A stretch of DNA of 64,000 bases. Origin: Microlunatus panaciterrae. Its GTDB lineage: Bacteria > Actinomycetota > Actinomycetes > Propionibacteriales > Propionibacteriaceae. This document shows positions 43,118 through 53,322 of the stretch, piece by piece. The translations under genes were made by a program, and so were the position numbers. Location of the stretch: assembly GCF_016907535.1 (NCBI RefSeq), contig NZ_JAFBCF010000001.1, positions 124,001 to 188,000 of the forward strand, read 5' to 3'. Position 1 is the first letter of the stretch. The number at the start of each line of letters is the position of its first letter. A model generated the notes under the pieces. That model did no database searches, was not told where the DNA came from, and saw nothing but the letters and a program-made list of their open reading frames with translations.

Positions 43118-43411
43118 GTGACGAACGGTGACTGGACCTTCCTTTCGAACTACGGGCATGTGTTGGTGTCGCTGGCGCGTGACCCTGAGGCTCGGATGCG
43201 GGATGTCGCCCCGGCTGTGGGGATTACCGAACGCGCCGCGCAGCAGATTGTGGCTGAGCTGGTCGGGCAGGGATACCTGCGCAAGGAGAAGGTGGGCCGC
43301 CGCAATCGGTACGACGTGGTCCGTGGGGCACATCTGCGTCACGAGCTCGAGTCGCAGGTCACCCTCGGCGACTTCCTCGAACTGGTCGTAGGTCGGTCCC
43401 AGCAAGGCTGA
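43118..43411 (+). CDS. Small winged-helix DNA-binding protein
   Basis: 97 residues. GDWTFLSNYGHVLVSLARDP begins a winged helix; MRDVAPAVGITERAAQQIVAELVGQGYL is the helix-turn-helix and KEKVGRRNRYDVV the wing. Small MarR/ArsR-like repressors of this type lack an evident ligand domain. GTG 43118 is preferred because upstream in-frame residues look non-coding and a TATCGT box sits seven bases before it. Confidence 0.78.
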   Translation: MTNGDWTFLSNYGHVLVSLARDPEARMRDVAPAVGITERAAQQIVAELVGQGYLRKEKVGRRNRYDVVRGAHLRHELESQVTLGDFLELVVGRSQQG

Positions 43412-43444
43412 GCGGCGCCATCCGCGAGCCGGAATGTCGGGCGG

Positions 43445-44436
43445 TCATCGACCCGTCACTTCGGAGTCGTTGCTCTCATCGGCGTCCGCAGGATGCGAGG
43501 CAGGGGCCGCGAGGCTTGACGGAGCCTTCACATCCCGGGTGACGCGGAGGCTGGCCAGCACAGCCACGGTGATGCTGGCGGCGATCACGGTCAACGAGAG
43601 CCAGATCGGGACCTTGTAGACGTCGAGGAGCAGCATCTTGATCCCGACGAAGACCAGGATGGCGGCCAACCCGGCCTTGAGATAGATGAACCGGTGGATC
43701 AGGTCAGCGAGGAGGAAGTACATCGCCCGCAGACCAAGAATCGCGAAGGCGTTGCTGGTGAAGACCAGGAACGGGTCCTGGGTGACAGCAAAGATCGCGG
43801 GGATCGAGTCGACGGCGAAGATGATATCGGTGGTCTCCACCAGGATCAGCACGGTGAACAGCGGGGTCGCCACCCACTTGCCTGCCTTCTTCACCCAGAA
43901 CTTCTGCCCGTGGTACTCGTCGGTGCTGGGCACCCGTTGCGGACAAGGCGCAGCACCGGGTTGCGCGAAGGGTCCATCTCGTCGTTGCGATGGGTGAACA
44001 TCTTCCACCCGGTGAAGACGAGGAACGCCCCGAACACGTACAGGATCCAGGCGAAGTTGGTGATCAGCACCGCCCCTCCGGCGATGAAGATGGCCCGCAA
44101 CACCAGGGCGCCGAGCACCCCGTAGAACAGCACCCGGTGCTGATACTCGCGTGGCACGGCGAAGTAGGTGAAGATCAACGCGAACACGAACACGTTGTCG
44201 ACGGCCAGAGATTTCTCGATCAGGTAGCCGGCGTAGTATTCGCCCCCCGCCTGGGCGCCGTACGCCCACCAGACAACACCACCGAACGCCAGGCCCAGGG
44301 ACACCCAGATCGCCGACCAGGCCGCCGCCTCCTTGACGGAGACCACATGAGCGGTGCGGTGTGCGAGTAGGTCCACGGCCAGCATCGCGACGATGACGGC
44401 CAGCACCGCGACCCAGGCCCACAGGGGAACATCCAT
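43445..44436 (-). pseudogene. terC: terC-family manganese/tellurium-type membrane protein, frameshifted
   Basis: The first frame runs from ATG 44436 (GGAGG eight bases upstream): [37 protein letters not shown], then [15 protein letters not shown]. The reading then jumps to another frame at about 43939, continuing [38 protein letters not shown] and [16 protein letters not shown]. One missing C in CGCAACGG (minus strand) would restore a continuous TerC protein of about 330 residues, including both Asp-containing metal motifs. Without it translation ends soon after the fourth or fifth helix. TerC/MneA proteins export Mn2+, in keeping with the riboswitch upstream. This is either a real recent mutation or a sequencing error. 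Confidence 0.88.
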
Positions 44437-44463
44437 GCCACTACCTCCAGCGGGCCCGCGCAG

Positions 44464-44576
44464 CGGGCCGTCGGAGGTCTCCCCCACCGCCCCGCTAGTG
44501 CTGGGCGGCCGGCGCACCGGGCCGGACACGGCCGGCCGAACTGACGGTGACGCCGAGAGCGGGGTACTCCCCTCGT
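44464..44576 (-). ncRNA. yybP-ykoY (Mn2+) riboswitch leading terC
   Basis: On the minus strand the leader has the conserved GAGGGGAGTA at its 5' end (44574 downward), GGCGTCACCGTCAG, and GGGGGAGACCTCCGACGG near the 3' end. A hairpin (GGCCCGC/GCGGGCC, 44453-44469) sits just before the ribosome-binding site and can act as the expression platform. This class senses Mn2+ and commonly controls terC/alx/MneA-type exporters. Confidence 0.78.
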
Positions 44577-44583
44577 GCGCTCC

Positions 44584-44613
44584 AGTATTCACGAACAACA
44601 CTTCGTATGTCAA
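44584..44613 (-). promoter_or_regulatory. Promoter of the riboswitch-terC transcript
   Basis: A perfect -35 TTGACA (44613-44608) and AATACT (44589-44584) are separated by 18 bases. The spacer contains the inverted repeat ACGAA-N6-TTCGT (44591-44606), a possible operator. The sequence is AT-richer than its surroundings. Confidence 0.65.
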
Positions 44614-44775
44614 GTCTCGCCGGTGCGTCGTTAGGTCGCGTCCTGAAGGCGGCCGAACAGGAGCTTGGCCCGACGCTGCGTTGTGCAGTTGGGCCGTCCG
44701 AGGCCTGAGGCGGACGGCAGCCCTCGAATCCTCCATGAAGGACTGGCGAAGACCCTTTCGGGTCCTACTGCACCA

Positions 44776-44812
44776 CCGGCTCCGACCCAGCGCTTCCGCG
44801 GGTCAGAGCCGG
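44776..44812 (-). terminator. Hairpin after tRNA-Pro
   Basis: Minus-strand CCGGCTCTGACCC pairs with GGGTCGGAGCCGG, allowing G-U pairs, around an 11-base loop, ten bases after the tRNA 3' end. No U-run. Confidence 0.6.
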
Positions 44813-44821
44813 TTCCATCGG

Positions 44822-44895
44822 TCGGGCTGACAGGATTTGAACCTGCGACCCCCTGACCCCCAGTCAGGTGCGCTACCAAGCTGCGCCACAGCCCG
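44822..44895 (-). tRNA. tRNA-Pro (anticodon GGG)
   Basis: 74 bases with acceptor stem CGGGCTG/CAGCCCG and discriminator A. The anticodon stem CCTGA/TCAGG encloses the loop CTGGGGG, giving anticodon GGG, and the T-loop GTTCAAATC is typical. CCA is not encoded. It lies 45 bases after der on the same strand. Confidence 0.93.
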
Positions 44896-44940
44896 CTACT
44901 GCATGTCCGCGGCCTTCGAACACCGCGAATCGGAACTCTA

Positions 44941-46293
44941 CTATGCCCGGGCCTTTCTTTTCTCCCTGGCCCTCACCTGGACATGCACCGGCGTCCCCTT
45001 GAAGCCGAACTCCTCCCGGAGTCGTCGCTCGACGAAGCGCAGATAGCCGTCCTCCACCTGCCCGGAGGTGAACAGCACGAAGGTCGGCGGCCCTGCCTGG
45101 GCCTGGGTCCCGAACAGGATCCTCGGCTGCTTGCCGCCGCGGACAGGATGCGGGTGGGAGGCCACGATGCGGCCGAGGAACGCGTTCAGCTTGCCGGTGG
45201 AGATGCGCGTCTCCCAGCTGTCGAGGGCCTCGCGGATGGCCGGGCCGAGGCGGTCGACATGCCGTCCCGTTGTCGCGGAGATGTTGACATGACCGGCCCA
45301 GCCGAACTGCACCAGGTCCCGCTCCATCTCCCGCTCGAGGTAGCGGCGCCTTTCCTCATCGGTCAGGTCCCACTTGTTGAAGGCGATCAGCAGGGCGCGG
45401 CCCGCCTCCTCCACGCTGCTGAGGATCCGCAGGTCCTGTTCGGTCAGCGGCTCGCTGGCATCGACCACCACGATGCAGAGCTCGGCCCGCTCGATCGCTC
45501 CATGGGTACGCAGGCTGGCGTAGTACTCGTGCCCCGAGGCTTCCTTCACCCGACGACGGATTCCGGCGGTGTCGATGAAGCGATAGACCTCGCCGTCCAC
45601 CTCGACCAGCTCGTCGACCGGGTCGACCGTCGTTCCGGCGGCGTTGTCGACCACGACCCGCTGCTGGCGGGCCAGCTTGTTCAGCAGGCTCGACTTACCG
45701 ACGTTGGGCTTGCCGACGATCGCTACCCGCCGGGGTCCGCGCTCGACCGGTTCGCCCTCGCGGGGAGCCTGCGGCAGTACGGCCAGCAGCGCGTCGAGCA
45801 GGTCACCGCTGCCCCGGCCGTGCAGCGCGGAGACCGCGTACGGCTCACCGAGGCCGAGGTTCCACATCGACGCCGCCTCCATCTCGGTCCGCTGGTCGTC
45901 CACCTTGTTGGCCGCCAGCACCACCGGCTTCCTGCTGCGCCGGAGCACCTCGACCACGGCCTCGTCCTCGTCCAGCGTGCCGACAGTGGCGTCCACCACG
46001 AACAGCACGGCGTCGGCCGAGGCGATGGCCAGCTCGGCCTGCTCGGCGATCTGGGCAGCCAGCCCCTTGGCGTCGGAGGCCCAGCCACCGGTGTCGACGA
46101 CCACGAACTGACGGCCGTTCCAGACGGCGTCGTAGGACACCCGGTCACGGGTGACCCCTGGGACGTCCTGCACCACAGCCTCACGCCGCCCGATAATGCG
46201 GTTCACCAAGGTCGACTTGCCCACGTTGGGCCGCCCCACCACTGCCACTACGGGCAGGATCTGGGCTTCGTCGGCCTCTGCATATTCGGTCAT
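44941..46293 (-). CDS. der: Ribosome-assembly GTPase Der (EngA)
   Basis: 450 residues with two GTPase domains and a KH-like C-terminus. G1 motifs are GRPNVGKST (about 20-28) and [13 protein letters not shown] and DTAG are the G3 motifs, NKVD and NKWD the G4 motifs. The KH-like end is FVLFTSGQ to [16 protein letters not shown]. Der acts in maturation of the 50S subunit. GAGGTAG precedes ATG 46293. It follows the acyltransferase gene by seven bases, in a cmk-acyltransferase-der-tRNA order usual in actinobacteria. Confidence 0.97.
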   Translation of the reverse strand: MTEYAEADEAQILPVVAVVGRPNVGKSTLVNRIIGRREAVVQDVPGVTRDRVSYDAVWNGRQFVVVDTGGWASDAKGLAAQIAEQAELAIASADAVLFVVDATVGTLDEDEAVVEVLRRSRKPVVLAANKVDDQRTEMEAASMWNLGLGEPYAVSALHGRGSGDLLDALLAVLPQAPREGEPVERGPRRVAIVGKPNVGKSSLLNKLARQQRVVVDNAAGTTVDPVDELVEVDGEVYRFIDTAGIRRRVKEASGHEYYASLRTHGAIERAELCIVVVDASEPLTEQDLRILSSVEEAGRALLIAFNKWDLTDEERRRYLEREMERDLVQFGWAGHVNISATTGRHVDRLGPAIREALDSWETRISTGKLNAFLGRIVASHPHPVRGGKQPRILFGTQAQAGPPTFVLFTSGQVEDGYLRFVERRLREEFGFKGTPVHVQVRAREKRKARA

Positions 46294-46300
46294 GGCTACC

Positions 46301-47041
46301 TCAGGTCTGCTTTATGGGCTTGGGTACGGGCGGGCCCGGAAGAGCCACGCCCGTACGGAGCTGCGCCGCGACGACATGATCGGCCAACTCCCTGCGGACC
46401 CGTTCGGTCCACTCTGCCACAACAACCTTGCGGCGCGGCCAATCGTACTGGGGCACCCGAATAGGGTTTCCGTACACCACATGGATGGTGGACCTGCGAG
46501 CCGGCAGCTGGTTCGTGGTCTGCCCCGGCAGCCGGGTGCCCAGCAGCGCGACCGGAACGATCGGCGCCCCGGTGACCATCGCCAGGTAGACCGCACCGCC
46601 GCGGGCCCAGGCCAGGTCGCCCGCGGCCCGGACACCCTCGGGAAACACCGCCAGCACTCCGTCGGTGCGTAGCACCTGGATGGCGCGGCTGATCGCGTGC
46701 TTGTCCACCTGGTGCCGGTCAACCGAGATCTGGCCGAGGTGGGCCAGCATCCGGCCCAGCCAGCCGACGAAGATCTCCCGCTTGGCCATCGCGAACGACA
46801 GCCGATGGCTGATCGCTACCAGCAGCGGTCCGTCCACGACACCGAGATGGTTGGCGGCCAGGATCACCGGACCCGTCTGAGGCACCAGGTCCTCGGAGTG
46901 GATCTCGATCCGCCAGTACAACCGCATGGCCGCCTCGATCGGGCGGCGGACAACACTGAGCGACCACGTCTTGCGGATCGGAAGGTGGTGCAGGTGGGGT
47001 AACCCCGGACTGATGCCGGGGATCGGCGAGACCGAGCTCAC
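46301..47041 (-). CDS. 1-acylglycerol-3-phosphate acyltransferase family protein
   Basis: 246 residues. The H-x4-D catalytic motif reads NHLGVVDGP, followed by [31 protein letters not shown] (glycerophosphate-binding FPEG) and [10 protein letters not shown]: the PlsC family pattern. It probably acylates lysophosphatidate or a related lipid at the membrane. The GTG at 47041 overlaps the cmk stop by four bases, implying coupled translation. Confidence 0.92.
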   Translation of the reverse strand: MSSVSPIPGISPGLPHLHHLPIRKTWSLSVVRRPIEAAMRLYWRIEIHSEDLVPQTGPVILAANHLGVVDGPLLVAISHRLSFAMAKREIFVGWLGRMLAHLGQISVDRHQVDKHAISRAIQVLRTDGVLAVFPEGVRAAGDLAWARGGAVYLAMVTGAPIVPVALLGTRLPGQTTNQLPARRSTIHVVYGNPIRVPQYDWPRRKVVVAEWTERVRRELADHVVAAQLRTGVALPGPPVPKPIKQT

Positions 47042-47757
47042 GGGCCGCGGTTCCCCGCAATGGCTCTCGGTACCACGTCATCCACCAAGGCGCAGATCAC
47101 GTTGATCACCTGCTCCAGGGTGAGGTGGGTCGAGTCGACCACGCTGACCCCGGGAGCTGCTGCCTCAAACTGCGAGACTGTTGCGTCATCGCGGTCGCGG
47201 CGGATCACCTGGTCGGTGACCGCCTCGTTGTCGACGACGCCGCCGAGCTCGGCGTGCCGGCGTGCGACGCGGGCGGCCGGGTCGGCGACCAGCAGCACCC
47301 GGACATCGGCCTCGGGAGCGACCACGGTCGTGATGTCGCGGCCCTCCGCGACGATCCCGGCCGACGCGTCAGCGATCAGCGACCGTTGCCGGGCGATCAG
47401 GTCCGCGCGCACCTCGAGGTTGGTGGCGACCGCACTGACGGCGGCCGACACCCGAGGCTCCCTGATCGCCTGGGTCACGTCGGTGCCGTTGATCGCGATC
47501 GTCGGCCCGGTCGGGTCCTGGCTGATCGTGAACACCGCGGTCCTGATCAGCTCAGCCACGGCCCGCTGGTCCGCGGCGTCAACACCGGTCTCCAGCACCA
47601 ACCAGGTGGCGGCGCGATACATGGCCCCGGTGTCGAGGTAGGCCAGTCCGAGCCGCCGCGCCACCCCTCGGGAGGTGCTCGACTTTCCGGACCCGCTTGG
47701 CCCGTCAATGGCCACGACGAGCCGCCGAGGATGGTCGTTGTTGACGGTCTCTGACAC
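47038..47757 (-). CDS. cmk: Cytidylate kinase
   Basis: 239 residues. AIDGPSGSGKSSTSRGVAR is the P-loop (about 14-32), YLDTGAMYRA the CMP-binding segment, FTISQD and GTDVTQAIREP the substrate lid, and AEGRDITTVVAPEADVRVLL the conserved GRD motif. It converts CMP/dCMP to the diphosphates. GTG 47757 is chosen to match usual family length; a TTG at 47787 with AGGTCGAGAG upstream is a real alternative. Confidence 0.95.
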   Translation of the reverse strand: MSETVNNDHPRRLVVAIDGPSGSGKSSTSRGVARRLGLAYLDTGAMYRAATWLVLETGVDAADQRAVAELIRTAVFTISQDPTGPTIAINGTDVTQAIREPRVSAAVSAVATNLEVRADLIARQRSLIADASAGIVAEGRDITTVVAPEADVRVLLVADPAARVARRHAELGGVVDNEAVTDQVIRRDRDDATVSQFEAAAPGVSVVDSTHLTLEQVINVICALVDDVVPRAIAGNRGP

Positions 47758-47799
47758 AGCCGACAGCGTACCTGGGTAGGCCGACAACTCTCGACCTGC

Positions 47800-48276
47800 T
47801 CAGCCGCCACCGACCAGAATGACCGGGTCGTGGTGCACCGGGAAGTTGACCGAGCGGGCGATGAAGCACAGCTCATTGGCGCGCTCATGCGCACCCCGAG
47901 CCGCCTCGACCATGTCCTGCGCGGCCACGGTCACACGCGGCCGCAGGGTCACCTCGGTGAACGCACCTCCGCCGCGGCCGTCCTCGGTCATCGTGCCGAC
48001 CGCGTCGTCGGCGTAGTCGGTCACCACTACACCGACGGTGACAGCGACGTGCAGGTAGGACAGCAGGTGACATTGCGACAGGGCGACGAGGAGCAGCTCC
48101 TCGGGGTTCCACCTGGTCGGGTCGCCGCGGAACGGCTTGTCGCTGGAGCCCTCGATCGGGGACTTGCCCTCGGAGCTGATCAGCAGGTCGCGGCTGTAGT
48201 CGCGGTAGCCGCTCGTCCCGGTGCCTTTGTTACCTTGCCATTCGACCTTCACCCCGTAGTGGTGCGCAGCTGCCAT
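47800..48276 (-). CDS. OsmC-family protein
   Basis: 158 residues. WNPEELLLVALSQCHLLSYLHVA contains the first redox Cys with its helix, and ERANELCFIARSVNFPVHH the second. The N-terminal strands (VEWQGNKGTGTSGYRDYSRDL) match the YhfA/OsmC fold. These Cys pairs reduce organic hydroperoxides. The start is the ATG at 48276, divergent from the ABC-F gene. Confidence 0.92.
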   Translation of the reverse strand: MAAAHHYGVKVEWQGNKGTGTSGYRDYSRDLLISSEGKSPIEGSSDKPFRGDPTRWNPEELLLVALSQCHLLSYLHVAVTVGVVVTDYADDAVGTMTEDGRGGGAFTEVTLRPRVTVAAQDMVEAARGAHERANELCFIARSVNFPVHHDPVILVGGG

Positions 48277-48411
48277 GATGCCCAGTGTGCCATCCGTGCT
48301 CGGGTTTGATCATGGAACAGGCGGAGATCCGAACGGTGCTGCTGCAGCGAGGATCGCGGCAGCGACGGATATCGGGTTGCGGCCCGGTTGGCAATGGGGA
48401 AGGTTGGCCGG

Positions 48412-50001
48412 GTGGCACATGTCGAGCTCAACAACGTCAGCTATCTGCTGCCGGACGGGCGGCCGTTGCTCCGGGACGTGAGCTTTCGGGTCGGCGACGG
48501 CGCCAAGGTGGCGCTGGTCGGGGCGAACGGCTGCGGGAAGACCACCCTGCTCCGCATCATCGCTGACGATCTCGAGCCGGTCGAGGGTTCGGTCGGCCGC
48601 AGCGGCGGCCTCGGTGTGATGAGCCAGTTCATCGGCACGGGTCGTGGAGTCAGGACCGTTACCGACCTGCTGCTTTCGGTGGCACCACCTCTAGTCCGAG
48701 AGGCGGCGGCCGCGTTGGACCTGGCCGAGGTCGCCTTGATGGACCGTGACGACGAAGCCCACCAACTGGCTTATGCCGCAGCACTGGCCGACTGGGGTGA
48801 TGCCGGCGGCTACCAGGCCGAGGTGCTGTGGGACGTCTGCTGCGTCGAGTCGTTCGGGGTCGACTACCAGCGGAGCAAGTGGCGTGACGTGATGACACTC
48901 TCTGGCGGCGAGCAGAAACGGCTGGTGCTGCACTCGCTGCTGCGCGGGCCCGATGGGGTGCTGGTGCTGGACGAGCCGGACAACTACCTCGACGTGCCCA
49001 GCAAACGTTGGCTTGAGCAGCAGCTGCAGCAGACGCCGAAGACGGTGCTCTTCGTCTCCCATGACCGCGAGCTGCTGGCCAACAGCGCCGACCTGGTGGT
49101 CACGTTGGAGGGCGACCAGGAAGGCAACACCGCCTGGGTCCATGGCGGCGGGTTCGCCTCCTACCACGAGGCGAGGATGGATCGGCATGCGCGGTTCGAG
49201 GAGATGAGGCGCCGCTGGGCCGAACACCGTCGGCGGTTGCAGGAGCTGGTCAGAGCCCTGCAGATCGCCAAGTCATCCAAGACCCAGGCCGCCCAGAGTC
49301 GGCTCCGCAGACACGAGGCTCTGGAGCCACCCGAACCACCGCGGCAGCAGCAGATCAAGATGCGCCTCGCCGGTGGCCGAACCGGGGTGCGTGCCCTCAC
49401 CTGCGAGTCGCTGGCGCTTGAAGGTCTGACCGAACCCTTCGACCTCGAGGTGTTCTACGGCGAGCGGGTGGCGGTCCTCGGCGCCAACGGGACCGGGAAG
49501 TCACACTTCCTGCGGCTGCTCGCCGCCTGGCCCGAGACGGACGCGGTGGCGCACCAAGGCAGTTGGAAGCTCGGCGCCCGGGTGGTGCCGGGACACTTCT
49601 CCCAGACCCACGAGCATCCCGAGCTGGCTGGTCGGACGCTGCTGAGCATTCTGTGGGAGGACTGTGCGCAGCAGGCGGAGGCCGCCGCCTCCGCGTTGTA
49701 CCGCTACGAGCTCTCGGCGGCCAGGGAACAGCGTTTCGAGACGTTGTCCGGTGGCCAGCAGGCCCGGTTCCAGATCCTGATGTTGGAGCTTTCCGGCGCG
49801 ACGATGTTGATCCTCGACGAGCCGACCGACAACCTCGACGTCGACTCGGCCGAAGCCTTGGAGCTGGCCCTGGACGGCTTCGACGGCACCGTCATCTCAG
49901 TCACCCACGATCGTTGGTTCGCCCGCTCGCACGACCGGTTTCTCGTCTTCGGCGCCGACGGAAAGGTCAACGAGGCGCCGACGGCGCAATGGGACTACTG
50001 A
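48412..50001 (+). CDS. ABC-F family ATPase
   Basis: 529 residues, two nucleotide-binding domains with no membrane part. The first has GANGCGKTT, LSGGEQKRLVL and LDEPDNYLD; the second has GANGTGKSH, LSGGQQARFQI and LDEPTDNLDV. An inter-domain linker of about 80 residues is basic and helical (EMRRRWAEHRRRLQELVRAL). ABC-F proteins act on the ribosome in translation control or antibiotic protection; which applies here is open. GTG 48412 has GGGGAAGG upstream; ATG 48394 is in frame but without such a site. Confidence 0.9.
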   Translation: MAHVELNNVSYLLPDGRPLLRDVSFRVGDGAKVALVGANGCGKTTLLRIIADDLEPVEGSVGRSGGLGVMSQFIGTGRGVRTVTDLLLSVAPPLVREAAAALDLAEVALMDRDDEAHQLAYAAALADWGDAGGYQAEVLWDVCCVESFGVDYQRSKWRDVMTLSGGEQKRLVLHSLLRGPDGVLVLDEPDNYLDVPSKRWLEQQLQQTPKTVLFVSHDRELLANSADLVVTLEGDQEGNTAWVHGGGFASYHEARMDRHARFEEMRRRWAEHRRRLQELVRALQIAKSSKTQAAQSRLRRHEALEPPEPPRQQQIKMRLAGGRTGVRALTCESLALEGLTEPFDLEVFYGERVAVLGANGTGKSHFLRLLAAWPETDAVAHQGSWKLGARVVPGHFSQTHEHPELAGRTLLSILWEDCAQQAEAAASALYRYELSAAREQRFETLSGGQQARFQILMLELSGATMLILDEPTDNLDVDSAEALELALDGFDGTVISVTHDRWFARSHDRFLVFGADGKVNEAPTAQWDY

Positions 50002-50056
50002 GGGGATCAGTTGGATGGTGTGTGCTCCTCGCCGGGCACAGGACGGCGATGATTTG

Positions 50057-50062
50057 TACAGT
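50057..50062 (+). promoter_or_regulatory. Candidate -10 box (TACAGT), leaderless start
   Basis: TACAGT, six bases, then ATG 50069: the same box and spacing as at 15372. Confidence 0.45.
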
Positions 50063-50068
50063 GGGTCC

Positions 50069-50488
50069 ATGACGGCACAACGACCCCTGGGTTTCTGGCT
50101 CAAGCTCGTCGACGAGTTGATCAATGCGCAGTTCAGCAGCACCTTGGACGAGCACGGCGTCACTCGACGCCAGTGGCAGCTGATGAATGTTCTGGTCAAC
50201 GGGCCCGCAACTCTGGCGGAGCTGGACGAGGCCGTGGCGCCGTTCCTGGACGAGGCGACCCAGGAGTCCTCAGCCGAACACCTGGGCGAGCTGGTGGAGA
50301 GTGAGTGGGTGAGTCGCGACAACGAGACGTACGCCATGACCGAGCGCGGCATCACCTCGTTCAGCCGGCTCCGCGAAGTCGTCGGACGCAACCGGGACAC
50401 CTTGTCCCAGGGCATCAGCGAGGCGGAGTACGACGCCACGCTCGACGTGCTTGAGCGGATGGCCCGCAACCTGGGCTGGCAGGGCTAG
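50069..50488 (+). CDS. MarR-like winged-helix protein
   Basis: 139 residues. FWLKLVDELINAQFSSTLDEHGVTRRQWQLMNVLVNGP is the MarR dimer and first helix region, TLAELDEAVAPFLDE the recognition area and LVESEWVSRDNETYAMTERGITSF the wing. Similar small regulators pair with FMN or ABC-F genes, but its target is unknown. The start appears leaderless. Confidence 0.85.
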   Translation: MTAQRPLGFWLKLVDELINAQFSSTLDEHGVTRRQWQLMNVLVNGPATLAELDEAVAPFLDEATQESSAEHLGELVESEWVSRDNETYAMTERGITSFSRLREVVGRNRDTLSQGISEAEYDATLDVLERMARNLGWQG

Positions 50489-50506
50489 CTCGCCTCCCCC
50501 TCCCCG

Positions 50507-51571
50507 CTACACGACCGTCCAGCCCCGGTCGGTCATCGTGGTGATCAGCTCCGGCTCCTGTTCGGGAGTGACAGCCAAGGACAGGTAACCGACCTGGCGT
50601 GCCTGATCATGCTCGATGGAGATGTCCTCGACGTTGATGCCGGCCTTGCCGACGTCGGCGAACAGCCGGCCCAGCGCTCCGGGGGTGTCCGGGATCTCGA
50701 TCACCACCTGGCTGTACGCGACCGGGGCGGTGCCGTGCTTGCCGGGAATCCGCCTGGTCCCCTCGACGCCCCGCTGCAGCTGCTCCCGCAACGTGTCGGC
50801 AGCCGACCGGGACTCGATCGCCATGATCACTTCGGCCAGTCGGGCCTGGATCGACCGCAGCTCGGGCAGCACGGCAGCGGAGTTGGCGGCCACGATCTGG
50901 ACCCACAGGCCCGGGTCGCTGCCGGCGATCCGGGTCACGTCACGCAGGCCCTGACCGGCCAGCAGCAGGTGGTTCTCCGGCACCTGGTTGAGATGGCCCG
51001 CCATCAACACCGACATCAGGTGCGGCAGGTGTGACACTCGGGCGACGGCGGCGTCATGGTCTTCAACGTCCATCACGATCTCGCGGGCGTGGCAGGTGCG
51101 GACCAGCTCGGACACCCGCGCGACCGATTCCGGCCGGGACCGCCGGTGCGGGGTGATCACCCAGCTGCGGTCCACGAACAGGTCGGCGCGTGCCGTCATC
51201 GGTCCCGAGTACTGGGAACCCGCCATCGGGTGCGAACCGACGTAACGGCCCAGATCCAGCTCGCGCCGCCACAACGTGTCGAGGACTGCCGCCTTGACCG
51301 AGCCGACGTCAGTGACAGTCGCCTGCGGATAGCTGTGCAGAGCATGCGCGATCACGTCGGGCAGAGCAACGGGCGGGACCGCCGCAACGACCAGATCGAC
51401 GTCCGCGGTGACCGGCGGGTCGACGGTGCCGGCACCCAGGCTGGCCGCCACCCGGGCGTGGCTGATCTTGGCGTCGCGCAGGTGCACGGGATACCCGGCG
51501 GCCGTCAACGCACAGCCGATCGATGCACCGACCAGACCGGCGCCGATCACGACCACCGGCGGCAGGCTCAC
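50507..51571 (-). CDS. tyrA: Prephenate dehydrogenase with ACT domain
   Basis: 354 residues. [17 protein letters not shown] (about 6-22) is the NAD loop, [12 protein letters not shown] and [14 protein letters not shown] carry the conserved His of the catalytic domain, and [33 protein letters not shown] is a C-terminal ACT domain for tyrosine feedback (about 288-320). It converts prephenate to 4-hydroxyphenylpyruvate. GTG 51571 overlaps the prcA stop by four bases, so tyrosine synthesis is translationally tied to the proteasome alpha gene. Confidence 0.95.
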   Translation of the reverse strand: MSLPPVVVIGAGLVGASIGCALTAAGYPVHLRDAKISHARVAASLGAGTVDPPVTADVDLVVAAVPPVALPDVIAHALHSYPQATVTDVGSVKAAVLDTLWRRELDLGRYVGSHPMAGSQYSGPMTARADLFVDRSWVITPHRRSRPESVARVSELVRTCHAREIVMDVEDHDAAVARVSHLPHLMSVLMAGHLNQVPENHLLLAGQGLRDVTRIAGSDPGLWVQIVAANSAAVLPELRSIQARLAEVIMAIESRSAADTLREQLQRGVEGTRRIPGKHGTAPVAYSQVVIEIPDTPGALGRLFADVGKAGINVEDISIEHDQARQVGYLSLAVTPEQEPELITTMTDRGWTVV

Positions 51572-52410
51572 TCCGGGACGCCCGGAGGCTGGCTGCCCGG
51601 TTGCGAGCTTCCCGACCCGTTCCCAGGACGCAGGGTGCCCTCGGCGGTCGGTGGCTCCGGGGCTGGCACCACCGGCGACTCCACGCCCTCGTCCGTCGGG
51701 TTGATGCCCGAGATCAACACCTGCGCCAGCTTCTCGCCCCGGATCCGCCGGAACTTGCGCGGCAGCGTACGGGTCCGGTCCAGCACGGCCACTTCCAGCG
51801 CGTCCACGCCCAGGTTCCGGCGCGCTCCAGCCTGGCCCCCCTCGGAGCCAAGAGCATCGACGGCCAGCCGGATCGCCTCAGCCAACGGGAGATCCGGTCG
51901 GTAGCTCTTCCGGATCACCTCGGTGATGGCGTCGGCCGAGCCACCCATCACCGCGAAGTTCTCCTCGTCCCCCACCGACCCGTCATAGGTCAGCCGGTAG
52001 ATCTGGTCGTGCTCCGGCGTCGCGCCGAGTTCGGCGACGATGATCTCCACCTCGTAGGGCTTCTCACCACCCGAGGAGAAGATGGTGCCGAGCAACTGCG
52101 CGTACGCGTTGGCGAGCCCTCGGCCGGTGACATCCTGGCGGTCATAGCTGTAACCCCGCAGGTCGGCGTGACGGATCCCGGCGATGCGGAGGTTCTCGAA
52201 CTCGTTGTATCGCCCGACCGCGGCGAAGCCGATCCGGTCGTAGATCTCACTGACCTTGTGCAGCGCCTGAGAGCGGTTCTCGGCCACGAACAGGATGCCG
52301 TCGACATAGTGCAGCACCACCACCGAACGACCGCGCGCGATCCCCTTGCGGGCGAAGTCGGCACGATCCTTCATCTGCTGTTCGGGTGCGACGTAGAACG
52401 GCATGCTCAT
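51568..52410 (-). CDS. prcA: Proteasome alpha subunit
   Basis: 280 residues. The N-terminus [27 protein letters not shown] and [10 protein letters not shown] fit alpha-type subunits, which lack the catalytic Thr and form the gated outer rings. [28 protein letters not shown] and VEIIVAELG continue the fold. The C-terminal 40 residues are Pro-rich and variable. It follows prcB by 72 bases and overlaps tyrA downstream. Confidence 0.97.
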   Translation of the reverse strand: MSMPFYVAPEQQMKDRADFARKGIARGRSVVVLHYVDGILFVAENRSQALHKVSEIYDRIGFAAVGRYNEFENLRIAGIRHADLRGYSYDRQDVTGRGLANAYAQLLGTIFSSGGEKPYEVEIIVAELGATPEHDQIYRLTYDGSVGDEENFAVMGGSADAITEVIRKSYRPDLPLAEAIRLAVDALGSEGGQAGARRNLGVDALEVAVLDRTRTLPRKFRRIRGEKLAQVLISGINPTDEGVESPVVPAPEPPTAEGTLRPGNGSGSSQPGSQPPGVPE

Positions 52411-52482
52411 GCCGGGATCCTCACTTCTTCACAGTGGTGCCGGACAACCGGCAGGTCAGACTACAGCGAGCGGAGGCGGGGC

Positions 52483-53322
52483 TCACGTCAGTGGGGCCCC
52501 GGGGCCGTCCGGCCGCTCCATCCTGGCGCGGATCAGCCGATCCACCATCTCGGCCACCTGGTCGACGGCGATGCGGCGGACACCATCGTCGGAGGCCACC
52601 ATCACCACCGGGTAGATCTTGCGCGTCACATCGGGTCCGCCGGTCGCGGAGTCGTCATCGGCGGCGTCATAGAGCGCCTGCAGCACCGTCATCGCGCACG
52701 ACTCCGCGTCATGATCGGGGCGGTACAGCTTCTTCAGCGACCCGCGGGCGAAGATCGACCCGGAGCCGACCGAATAGAACGCATGCTCCTCGTACCGGCC
52801 GCCAGTGGCGTCGTAGGAGAAGATCCGCCCCTCCTGGCCGCCGTGGTCCCAGCCGGCGAAGAGTGGCACCACCGCCAGCCCCTGCATGGCCAGGCCCAGG
52901 TTCTGCCGGATCATCGTGGCGAGCCGGTTGGCCTTGCCGTCAAGGGAGAGCGGTGCCCCCTCGATCTTCTCGTAGTGCTCCAGTTCGACCTGGAACAGAC
53001 CGACCATCTCGACGGCGATCCCCGCTGCCCCGGCGATACCGATGATCGAGAACTCGTCTGCGGCATAGACCTTCTCGATGTCACGCTGGGCGATCATGTT
53101 CCCCATCGTCGCCCTGCGGTCGCCGGCGACGACAACACCGCCCGGGTAGGTGGCCGCGACGATGGTGGTGCCATGCGGTGCAAGATCACCGGCGTTGGCC
53201 GTCACCGCCCGCGCGGAAGGCAGCACATTCGGTGCGAAGGAGGCTACGAAGTCGGAGAACGAGGACGAACCACCGCGCAGGAAAGGCGCGGGCAGACCGA
53301 TCTCTGAGGAACTCTGGCTCAC
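52483..53322 (-). CDS. prcB: Proteasome beta subunit
   Basis: 279 residues. The propeptide ends at His50-Gly51 and the catalytic Thr52 begins [21 protein letters not shown], as in actinobacterial prcB. Conserved [24 protein letters not shown] and [12 protein letters not shown] follow. Autocleavage exposes Thr52 for hydrolysis of unfolded, Pup-tagged substrates. GTG 53322 overlaps the pup stop by four bases. Confidence 0.97.
   Translation of the reverse strand: MSQSSSEIGLPAPFLRGGSSSFSDFVASFAPNVLPSARAVTANAGDLAPHGTTIVAATYPGGVVVAGDRRATMGNMIAQRDIEKVYAADEFSIIGIAGAAGIAVEMVGLFQVELEHYEKIEGAPLSLDGKANRLATMIRQNLGLAMQGLAVVPLFAGWDHGGQEGRIFSYDATGGRYEEHAFYSVGSGSIFARGSLKKLYRPDHDAESCAMTVLQALYDAADDDSATGGPDVTRKIYPVVMVASDDGVRRIAVDQVAEMVDRLIRARMERPDGPGAPLT

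Noticed and set aside
44665-44856. 63-codon plus-strand frame over the tRNA-Pro region
   Set aside because: It covers the tRNA gene and its terminator on the opposite strand and has no ribosome-binding site or conserved motif.
51523-53307. 594-codon plus-strand frame across prcA and prcB
   Set aside because: Antisense of two clearly recognised proteasome genes; no recognisable domain.
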